Assembly: GCA_016926625.1 (NCBI GenBank)
Contig: JAFGOE010000098.1
Span: 1-53,919 of the forward strand
Reading direction: 5' to 3'
Length of the DNA stretch: 53,919 nt
DNA from: Candidatus Zhuqueibacterota bacterium
GTDB taxonomy: Bacteria > Zhuqueibacterota > Zhuqueibacteria > Thermofontimicrobiales > Thiofontviventaceae
The translations under genes and the position numbers were made by a program. Every line of letters begins with the position of its first letter. Within the stretch, counting starts at the first letter, position 1. Positions 1 to 12,000 of the stretch are shown here, in pieces. Under the pieces are notes generated by a model. It had not been told where the DNA came from. It saw nothing but the letters and a program-made list of their open reading frames with translations, and ran no database searches.

Positions 1-5
1 AATAT

Positions 6-33
6 TTGTAATATTATACTTTAATGGTATGAT
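6..33 (+). promoter_or_regulatory. Possible promoter of the giant surface-protein gene
   Basis: TTGTAA (6-11) and TATGAT (28-33) are 16 bp apart, with an extended -10 TGG just before the TATGAT. The first 96 bases are very AT-rich and contain other possible -10 boxes, for example TATTAT at 58-63 with TTGGAT at 36-41, so the exact site is uncertain. The gene's ribosome binding site is the AGGG at 85-88. Confidence 0.3.
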
Positions 34-96
34 TTTTGGATAAATTTAATTATATTATATTATTATCGGTTGAGATCAGTAATCAGGGTATAATAA

Positions 97-3000
97 ATGA
101 ATAGAACATTTCGAAATGCTTTAGCGATCGGGATTTTTTTATGTACGTTCGTATTCATAAATGAATCCTTTGCCGGTGAATTTTCACCATTCACAGTCGT
201 TCCCAATAATCCAAAAGCTGGGGAACAGAGTTTATATTCGTTCCAGTTTACGACGTCAGATACCGGCAACAATTCGGATGTAGGTATCCCGATTGATGGC
301 AAGATCGTCCTAACGTTTCCGAATGGATTCGATCTGAGTGGTGATAAGATTGCCACACTGTCCGTGTCCGGAGGATTTGCGGACATATTTATCGATGACA
401 ACGTGATGACGCTGGTTCGAGATACGACGGGTACTGCGGTGACGGGCGGTCAGAGTGTAACGTTGGCTATCTACAGTTTAGTGAATCATCAGACGGCCAC
501 GAATTACACCGTCATGTTAGAGACCAGGACGGTCGATGATGTGACGATAGATAGTGGAACATCATCGCCGTTTGCTATCACGCATGGTTCTCTGGACCAT
601 TTTACATGGGATCCTATCGGGAATCAAACGGCTTCGACTCCGTTCAGTGTAGTCATTAAGGCGAAAGACCAGTACGAAAATACGGTCCTCTCATTCTCAC
701 AGCCGGTCAATTTAAGCGATAAAAGCGGTACATTAACTCCTGTTACTACCACAAATTTTTCCTCTGGTGTCTGGTACGGTAATCTAACCATCACCCAAAC
801 GTATATTAATAACGCGTTGACAGCCATATACGGCAGTAAGCTGGGAATTTCCAATACATTTAACGTGAATGCAGGTCCGGTTCATCATTTTCGTTTCGCC
901 GCGATCGGTAGTCCGCAGACTGCCGGAATACAGTTCAGTGTCATCATCTATGCGGAGGATCAAAATAATAATCGGGTTAAAGATTTTACAGAAACGGTGA
1001 ATATATCAGATAACACGGGAACGATCTCTCCGGCAGTGACTGGTTCTTTTTCATCGGGACAGTGGTCCGGTGGAGTGACCATTACGAAGAAGCAAAACGA
1101 TGTGGAGATTTACGCCAATAGGAATGATGCATCGGGCGTTTCGAATCGTTTTAATGTGGTTAGTTCGTCGCTATCCTATTTTTTAATCTCCCCCATCAAT
1201 AATCAGACGGCCGGCGTACCTTTTATTACCACGATTACTGCCAGGGATGTGTTCAACAATCTGGTAGATCAGTTTACTGGCACCGTGGCCATACAGGACC
1301 TTTCCGGGTCGATCTCACCGACAGTCAGTTCTAACTTTTATGGGGGGCAATGGACGGGCAGTGTGAAAATCGACAAGGCGTATACCAATGATATTATCAC
1401 GGTCACTCGTTCCAGTGGAGGTTCTGAGAATGGTACTTCAAATGGTTTTAACGTGAGTGCCGGTAGTCTCGATCATTTTGAATTGAGTTCTGTTCCTTCT
1501 CCACAGACTGCCGGTGTACCGTTCGGAATCACGATCACGGCGAAAGACGCCAATAACAATACGATTGCCAGTTTTGCAGAGACTGCAAATTTATCTGATT
1601 TAACGAATACACTGAGTCCCGCTGTTACAGGAAATTTTACCAACGGGATATGGACCGGAAATGTATCGATCACAGAAATAAAAACGGGCAATAGAATTAC
1701 CGCTACGAGTAGTGGAAAGAGCGGGTCATCGAATCTTTTCAATGTCAATGCCGCCGCATTGCATCATTTTACATTCGAGACAATTAATTCACCTCAAACC
1801 GCAGGTCAATCATTCAGTATTACGATCACGGCTGAGGATTCATATAACAATCGCGTCACTCAATTTAACCAGACTGTCAATTTATCCGATAACTCGGGTA
1901 CCATACAGCCGATCATCAGTGGAAATTTTAGTTCAGGACAGTGGTCAGGACTCGTCACTATTACCAGGAGCCAGACGGATATTCAGATCGATGCTGATCG
2001 CAGCGGGATTACAGGGCAATCGAATCATTTCAATGTAATAGCATCGACACTGGATAATTTTTTAATATCTCCCGTCAGCACACAGGCTGCAGGTGAATTG
2101 TTTGGTATTACAGTGATGGCACAAGATGAATTTGCCAACCGAGTTAACTACAGCGGTACTGTCACGATCAGCGATCTCTCAGGTACAATTACCCCGACGA
2201 CGAGTGGTAATTTTAATGTGGGGCAATGGACAGGCAATGTTAAAATTTCTTCTACCTACACAAACAATCAGATAACCGTTATAGAGAGCGGTGGTGGAAA
2301 ATCAGGGACGTCCAATCTGTTCGATGTAGTAGCTGGAGATGTTGATCATTTTACGATCAATGCAATTCCTAATCCGCAAGTCGCGGGTAATTCGTTTACG
2401 ATAACGATAACGGCCCAGGATGAGAATAACAGCACGGTTGATGGTTTTACCGGTAATGTCAATTTATCCGATTTGACCGGAACGATCACTCCGAAGACTT
2501 CCGGGAATTTTGTCAATGGTGTATGGACGGGCGATATTACGATCACTAAGAGTTATATCAATAACCGGGTTACAGTTTACGGAAGCGGGAGATCCGGAGA
2601 GTCGAATTTATTTAATGTTGTTGCCAACAGCGTTCATCACTTTACATTCGGAACGATAGAGAGTCCGAAAACAGCCGGTCAGAATTTCAATATTACGATC
2701 ACGGCTAAAGATCAATTCGAAAATACAGTGACCTCCTTTACTAATGTCCTGACACTAAGCGATGCCACAGGAACCATTACACCGACGACGACAGGTAATT
2801 TAACAGGCGGACAAATCACACAATCAGTCGTGATAACCAAGTCAGCCAATGATGTGTCGATTACTGCGAGTGATGGATCGAAAACGGGAAGCTCCAATGG
2901 TTTTAATCTAGTGGCTGCATCCCTGGATCACTTCAATATTGCATCCATAGGAACGCAGGCGGCCGGTGCTCAATTCCCTATCAGCGTGACTGCCAGAGAT

Positions 3001-6000
3001 ATGTACAATAACATCAGGACTCAGTTCAGTGGAACAGTTGATATTAGCGACCAGACAGGCTCAATCAATCCTGTTACGAGTGGATCTTTTACATCTGGCC
3101 AATGGACCGGAAATGTGAGCATTTCCAAGACGATGACGAACAACTACGTCACGGTGAAGAGGACAGGCGGTAGCGAGAGTGGAAATTCTAACCTATTCAA
3201 TGTCATTTCAAGCAATATCGATCACTTTCTTTTTGATACGATTGCATCACCGCAGATAGCCGGTGATCTCTTTACGATAACGGTCACTGCGAAAGATGCG
3301 CAGAATAACACCGTCACCACGTTCAACGGCGCTGCGAATTTGAACGATTTGACTGGCACAATCGATCCCGCTGTCACGGGTAATTTTACGAACGGAGTTT
3401 GGAGTGATGATGTAGCGATAACTACAGCACGTACGAACAATGTGATCACCATTACCTACAGTGGAAAATCGAGCAGCTCGAATCCATTTAATGTGCAGCA
3501 TGCCGCGCTCGATCATTTTAGATTCGCTCCTGTCAATAGCCCTCAGACCGCAGGTAATCCATTTAATGTTCAAATTTACGCCGAGGATATGTATTCGAAT
3601 CGTGTGCAATCGTTTACTACCTATGTTGAGTTATCGGATATCACCGGAACGATTAGTCCTGTTGTTAGTGGTAATTTTGTCAATGGTTCATGGAACGGGA
3701 GCGTTAATATCACCCGTAGTGCTACGGATGTTACGATTACGGCACAGCGATTGGGTGTCAGTGGAACGACAAATAATTTCAATATCATCGCAAGTTCGCT
3801 CGCTCATTTTACGCTAGGTCCGATCAGCACACAGGCAGCCGGAGAACCGTTCTCGATTTCTGTTCAAGCCGAAGATGCCTATGGAAACGTGCGAACTCAG
3901 TTTACCCAGACGGTAGACATCAGCGATCTGACGGGTAGCATTTCTCCAACCAGGAGTGAAAACTTTATTCAGGGATTTTGGTCAGGGCCGGTGATCATAA
4001 GGGATGCAAGGGAAGACAATCAGATTACGGTCATGGAGACAGGAGGGACACGAACCGGTAATTCAAATTCATTTGATGTCATATCGAGCACGGTTGACCA
4101 TTTTGAATTTAATGTGATTACCAGTCCGCAGGAAGCAGGTACGCCGTTTAATATCACGATAACAGCAAAAGATGCACAAAATAATACGGTGACAGATTTC
4201 AACGGAGTCGGGGAATTAGCCGATAAGACGGGTACTATCAGTCCTAATGAGACAGGCAGCTTCAGCTCAGGGATCTGGTCAGGGTCGGTGACTATCACAA
4301 AGGCTCAATCAGACAATTGGATAACGATCACCAGCAGTGGCAAGGCGAGTTCTTCGAATACGTTCGATATTTTGCATAATGATTTACATCATTTCAGGTT
4401 TGAGAATGTGGGTAGTCCCCAGACCGCGGGAACTCTTTTCACGATTACAGTTTACGCGGAGGACCAGTTTAACAATAGAGTCACCACATTCAACTCTTCA
4501 GTGAGTTTAAGTGACCTTACCGCTTCGATCAGTCCAGCTACTAGCGGTAATTTTGTGAATGGTAGTTGGAGCAACGGCGTACAGATTACGCGTACCCGTA
4601 ATGATGTCACGATAACGGCTCAATATTCAGGTATTAGCGGGGTATCGAACAAATTCAATGTGGTTGCGGGAGCTCTGCATCATTTTGCGATTGAATCGAT
4701 TTCAACGCAGGCAGCCGGAGAACCGTTTACGATCTCGGTGAGAGCGGAAGATGAATATGCCAACATTCGAACCCAATTCACTGGGACTGTGGATATAAGC
4801 GATCTCACGGGAAGTATATCTCCGATGCGCAGTGGAAATTTTCTTCAGGGATTATGGTCAGGTCCCGTCACTATTAATGAAGCGTTCGCAGAGAATAAAA
4901 TAACGATACAGCGGACTGGCGGTAGTGAGGTCGGAATCTCGAATTCATTCGATGTCATTTCGAGCTCGGTGGATCATTTTGAAATAAGCCAAATCAGCAG
5001 CCCTAAAGAAGCCGGTGTTGCGTTTACGATTACGATCACGGCTAAAGACGCGCTTAATAACACGGTTGTTGATTTTAACGGCACCGGGGTATTATCGGAT
5101 AAAACGGGAACGATTACTCCTTCGGAAACCGGAACATTCAATTCCGGTGTGTGGTCGGGTACGGTAAGCATGACGAAGGCGTATACCAATAATGTGATCA
5201 CGATCACCAGTAGCGGGAAAGCCAGTTCTTCGAATCAGTTTAACATCATTCACGCTGAACTGGATCACTTTAAATTCAGCAGTATTGGTTCACCCCAGAT
5301 AGCCGGTTCACCATTCTTGATTACGATCAAAGCGGAGGACGTATATAATAATACGGTCATCAGTTTCAATAGCTTTGTCACGCTGTCAGAAGCCACCGGG
5401 ACGCTGGTACCGAATATCACATCGAACTTTACCAATGGCACATGGTCCGACGAAGTCACCATCACAAAGAGTCAGTCTGATCTTAAATTGCAGGCCAGCA
5501 GTAGCGGAAAGAGTGGTAATTCCAATCTGTTCAACGTGGTAGCAGGATCTCTGGCTAATTTTTCTATCGCCCCAATCAGTACACAGGCGGCGGGGGAACC
5601 GTTTCCGTTGACTGCTACTGCTTTAGATGCGTATGGCAACGTGGTTAATTCATTCTCCGGAACGGTGGATATATTAGACCTGACTGGCACGATCGAGCCG
5701 ACGCTCAGTGATAATTTTATCGAGGGACGGTGGACAGGTAATGTCACCATATCGCAGGTGAAGACGAACAACCGGATCACGGTGAAAAGAACAGGGAGCA
5801 CTGAATCCGGGCAATCCAATGAATTCAATGTCATTTCGAGCGATATCAATCGATTCCTTATCAGTACCATTACATCACCGAAGATTGCAGGAGATAACTT
5901 TCCGATTACCATTACGGCTTTGGACAAGGATGGGAATATCGTAACCGATTTCCAGGGAACAGCCTCTCTATCGGATTTATCAGGATCAATCACTCCAGGG

Positions 6001-9000
6001 ACAACCGAGAATTTTAGCAATGGTGTGTGGACAGGGGACGTGAGGATAACAGAGGCGTTTGCATTGAACGCCATCACAGCGACGAGTAGCGGTAAGGTGG
6101 GGACATCAAATTCGTTCGATGTCATCCATGCGAGCCTGCATCATTTCGTAATAAACTCAGTCCTCAGTCCTCAGGTGGCTGGTACAGGTTTTACAGTGAC
6201 GATAACCGCGAGAGATGTATTTGAAAATGATGTGAAAAATTTTACGAATAAAGTGACGATAACGGATAATACGGGTACTGTTTCTCCACCCCAATCGACT
6301 AATTTCAGCCAGGGTAAATGGTCAGGGTCATTGACCATCACTAAGGCGCAGAATGATGTGCAGATCACGGTTGGTTACAGTGGCAAGATTGGTGTTTCAA
6401 ATAGTTTCAATGTCATAGCTGGTCCTCTCGACCAATTCGTCATCAATAATCTGACGACTCAGGCTGCAGGTGAACCGTTTCAACTCGTGATTAGGGCGAT
6501 CGATGCTTTTCAGAACGTCGTCACTACCTTTATTAATAAGGTTACTATATCCGATCTGACCGGGACGATCAAACCGACGACGAGCGATAATTTTAATTCC
6601 GGCATTTGGGTCGGAAATGTAACGATCAGCACGACCAGGAACGATAATCGTATTAATGTGGTGGAAATGGGTGGTACGAAAACGGGTGAATCCAATTTAT
6701 TTGATGTGATATCCAGTGATGTTGATCATTTTAGAATCTCTCCGATTTCCAGCCCGCAAATTGCTGGAAAACCGTTCGAAATTACTATCGTAGCAGAGGA
6801 TGCCGATAGCAATATAGCCACAGCGTTTAACGATAAGGCGACGATCTCAGATTATACAGCCACATTGCTCCCCACGACAACTGCATCCTTTATTAACGGG
6901 TCCTGGACAGGTTCTGTCGTGATCACTAAAGCAAAGAATTCGAACAGGATCACAACGACAGCGTTGGGTAAGGCGGGAGTATCGAATGAATTTAGTGTTT
7001 CTCATGGAGATCTCGATCATTTTTATTTCGAAGTCATTCCGAGTCCTCAGATTGCGGGTGAGCCTTTCTTGGTGAAGATAACGGCTCAGGATTCAATGAA
7101 TAATACGGTAACGGGTTTCAATCAATCCGCAAGTTTATCCGATGTGACACAAACCATCACACCCTCGAGCACGACGAATTTTGCAAACGGTATCTGGGAG
7201 GGTGAAGTCACCATTACCACGAGTCAAGCGGACGTGATGATATCAGTCGATTACGGAGAGATTACGGGTTATACGAATAAGTTCTATGTTAAACCAGCCA
7301 AAGTAAATAAGATTATGATCACCGATGCGGCCGGCGGCAATGGACTCCAAATCAATGATCGTACGGTTAATTTGGATGAAAAAATCAGACTGTACGCTTC
7401 CGGATTTGATAGTTATGGGAATTATGTGCGTGACATCATATCGAATTGGTCCGTGCTGGGGGATCTCGATTTACCCGCACCTTCCATCGGTAGATCAACG
7501 ACATTTGATCCCAAGACCCCGGGAACATCGGGTCGAATTACCGCCGATAGTCTTTCCTTAATTCCCGACTCTACCGGAATAATAACCGTTGGATCCATAT
7601 CTTATGTAAAGATATTAACGGCTTCCGGGGGATTAGGAAGAGAATTAGGTGATACTACTCTGACGGCTGATCAGCAACTGACATTGTATAGTGCAGGATT
7701 CGACGCGGGTGCCAATTATATTGGAGATGTCGTCGTGGAATGGCGTTCAGCCGGTTCTTTAGACCCTGCGGTACTGGATAGCAGCGCCTGGATCAGGTAC
7801 AATCCTAAAAAAGCTCCGGCTACGGGTAGAATATATACGATTCATCCGACTGCGATCGATGATACAACGGGAATTATCACTGTGAAACCGGGCGAACCCG
7901 TGGGTGAGATCGGATTAACCGCAGATCCGGATGTCTTGATCGCCGATGGTGTGAGTCAATCTGCCATTCGATCCACTGTTATGATGGATGCTGATTCGAA
8001 TGTTATCGCTAAGAACACATTATTTACGGTTCATACGGATATTGGACAGATCACGGACGAGGACAAGAGTTCGCTCTATCCTGGGATTCAGGTCGCTGCG
8101 GATGACTTTGGGAAGATATCATTTGTCTATAGAGCACCCGTCGCTGGTGGAATTGCACACATCAGCGTGAGTAGCCTAACCGGCAGTGCCACGGGATTTA
8201 TCAATATATTAATTTCCAGCATAGAAATTGTATCGATCAATAGCATCAAAACTCTGGTATCACAAGGACAAAACGATATCCCGGTCACCATGACGGTGAA
8301 AAATCTGGGAACGAGTTCGATCAATCAGCTAAATCCAGGATTAACATTCATTGGACCACCGCCTGACGTTGACAGAAATGATGAATTTAAATATGATAGG
8401 ACAGACAATGTTTTGGAGATCCCGGGTGGAGGAACTCGTATACTCAATTTTAATGTCGACGTTAGCATGGCAGCAAAACTGGATACAATCAAGATCGACG
8501 GATATCTATCAGGGCAGATCGAAGGGATCGAGGTAAGTATCGACTCCGCAAAAACGTTGCATTCTTTACTTGTTCAGAAACCAGCGCAAATAAATATCGG
8601 TCGAATCACGTCGGTCGTTGATACGGTTTCGCAGGGACAGGAAAATATTCTGGTGTCGATGAAGGTTCGTAACCTGGGGCAAGCTGCTGCGAATGTCGTA
8701 CAGGATACATTGATCATGCGCGCTCAACCCGCGCTCAATGACATCTCATCTGAGTTTATCGTCATCTCTCAACCTAATAATCCGAAAGTCATCCAGGGAG
8801 AATCAAGCGGGACTTTCAATTTTTTCGTCAGCGTATTACCACAGGCGACATTGGGGAATATTATGGTCGATGGTCGGTTCTACGCCTCGGATACAAATTC
8901 GAACAATGCAGTATCAGACAGCAGCGCTGAGGATTCGACCCTAACCTGGTTTGTAAAGGAACGACCTCTGGTCGGAATACAATCATTCGTTCCGTCACAG

Positions 9001-12000
9001 AATATTGTGTCTCAAAATCAGGAAATTCCCTGGTACATCACCATGCGTGTCGCGAATAACGGTGGTACTGCAGTCAAATTGGACAGTGTGAGAACCATAT
9101 TCCTTTCTGGCGGCAGAGTCATCAATGAGGAATTTGATATCATATACGATGATGTGTTTATCGGCAGAGGGAATGATCGATTATTGGGTTATTCGGAAGA
9201 TTCATTAAGGATCATCATCGACAAGACAGGGTCTTCCCTGGGGCCGGTGACGATCACAGGATATATCTATCTGACTGACATCAGCACCAACAAGCAGATC
9301 GAAGATCAAACAAACACAGGTATCACTGTTGTCGAACCAGCTAATCTAAGTATTGTGAAGGTAGTCACTTCACAGGACAGCATCACACGAAATCAAGGCC
9401 AGGATTGGTATGTGCACGTGGTGCTGGAAAATAAAGGTGGAACGGATATATTGCTTGATCTCGATACGACGAAAACGTTTATAACATTTACGACTGGAAC
9501 TGACTTCCAGATCAAGCCGCCTGTTGCGCTTAATTCAGGGGGACTGGTATTAAGCCCGGACGAAGCAGACACACTGACGTTTATTGTGGATGGAACCGGA
9601 TGGAATACCGGCACATCGTTGATCAGCGTGCGTGTGACTGGGAAGGATGTGACGACAGGCAGCGCTATCGTGAGCAATGCCATCAACGCGGCGCAGATTA
9701 TTATCGAAAAACCTGCAGCTATTCGAATTGTATCGATGGATGTACTGGATACACCGAACGGTACTATTGTTAATACAAATCAGCAATTCAAACTGCAGGT
9801 TTTAGTGGAAAATTTGGGTGATGATGATGTGGAAGAATTCTATCTTGGTCTGGAATCGGATGGCGGCACTCTGGACAGTTTACACATCGAACGGATAAAT
9901 AGACGGATTAAGGGTAAAGGTGGGCAAATAACAAAATCGTTTATACTTCGTGCTGATGATCAGCCGAGATTATCCGAGCGATTTACGGTTCATATTGACA
10001 GTGCCGTATGCTCAAATACACTCGAAGCTGCTGGCGTCGTGATCAACGCGTCTTTGGATTCAAGTGAGACTATTACTATACAGCGACCGGGTGATTTGAA
10101 AATATTAAATATCATTTTACCGGCACAAAAAATATACGCGAGCCAAATTGGTGAATGGGAAATTAAAGTCGCCCTGATCGATCAGGGCCAGGCAGATGTG
10201 GAGCTTGATTTTGACTCGATGGTGAAACCAGTCATCCGCATCGGAGGTGAGATACAAAACGATTACAGCATACTCTCATCCGATTCACTGCAGGGTGGAG
10301 GCAAGTTATTGAGAAGCGGAATCGCTGATACGGTAATATACAGGGTGGTATCGACCGGAGAAATGAGTGGTACAGCGACTGTATCCGCCACGGCAGTGGG
10401 ATTTGATGTGAATGACCAGCGACAACTGATGGCCGATCTGGCTGAAAACATACAGATAAATACATCGGCAACGGTAAGGTTAGCGGCAACAAGTGTGATC
10501 TGTAATAATTATTATGATGTGAACCGAGGATTAATCAATCGGGGACAGCAGTTCGATATCCATGTGATGGTGGAGAATCAAGGTCGCGTTCGGGTCGATT
10601 CGGTCGTCGTGGAATTAACGAGCACGGGTCTCTCGGTGATCGATAGTGAGGTGAAGTTAATCCCATCTATCGAATTGTCAAATTCTGACAGCGTGTCGTT
10701 TACGATCACGGCTGATACAACACTGCATCTTAATGATATTTTAGAGAGATTTACCGCCAATGTCAATTACGCCAAGGATTCTAATAGCGGAGAATTAGTC
10801 ACGATCGATAATAGCGGAAATAATTTTACGATAATTCGAATTCAGGAACCGGCGAAATTGTCTGTTTCGGCGATGACTGCAATGAACAGCAAAATTTACA
10901 CGACCAATCAGATTTTTATTTTAAACGCTGTCGTAAACAACGTAGGATCGGCTGCGGTCGCACCCGATTCTGCGCTGTTATCATTGCTTCTGCCGGATGA
11001 TTATTACCTGGTTAGTGAAGATGACATAATACAGCAATTATATGAGACGAAATATACCGTTGGGGATACGTTGGATTGGCCGATACTCACACCGGCCTAT
11101 CCATCAGAAGATGATACGATCATCGTTTTCGTTAATTCTGCACCGAAAGACCTGAACATCGATCTGCCTGCACAGATTTTTAAACAATCAGATACTCTGG
11201 TTGTTCAGACGTCGGCGACTAATTTAATTGTTAATTCAGAAATCTCAAATCCGGTTGGTGCTCGTGATGGAATTTTGTCAACAGAGCAAAAATTTATCAT
11301 TAAATCGGTGGTCCAATATTCACAAAATCTTCATGATGTCACTGCTGAATTGGTGTTACCCGATAATTATAACTTGCAGGATCAAAGTAAAAAGATACAA
11401 GACGTTGTGTCGTCAACTCCGGTGAATTGGGATATTTTAGCTCCTGTACAGAGAGATAACAGGACGAATCAGGCTGTTGTGCGTATAAGCTACTATGAAG
11501 TTGGCAATCCGGTTCAGATTAGCATGCAAGATACGGTATATTTCTCGAGTGTGAATAAGGCCAGATTAGTTCTGAATACAACGATCGATAACGCGAATGA
11601 GAAGCGATTGACGATAGGACAGCTTTTCAAGATCAAGTCTGTCGTTGAAAATCTGGGAGAGGCAGCGGTTACCGGAAAAGCACAGCTAAGCATTGACTTT
11701 GGCGATACCAGGTGTGACCTTGATCCTGCGGATACTTTGTCAACGTATACACAAGATTTTAAACAGAATCAACCGATCGAGTGGAGCGTCGTTGCACCGA
11801 TGATGCCGATAAGACGCGGTCCGATCATTGTGACGATAAGCTCCGTTCCGACGGATGAGAACAGCGGTGTGACGGCAACGACTCCATTTGGTGTTACTGA
11901 TACAGTGTACGTGGAAACCGAAGAGGGTGGTGCAATCACCAATGCTTTAGCGATCGAATCACCGGAGGGTGCAGTAGATAAAATATTATCTACCTATCAA

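Noticed and set aside
5472..6125. Long antisense frames across the giant gene's repeats, the longest 217 codons
   Set aside because: They recur at the same phase in many repeat units and mirror the repeated codons of the sense frame. None has a ribosome binding site or a recognisable domain.
592..7302. Regularly spaced repeats, considered as a CRISPR-like array
   Set aside because: The units are about 291 bp, divergent, in frame and protein-coding, with no short identical repeats or spacers.
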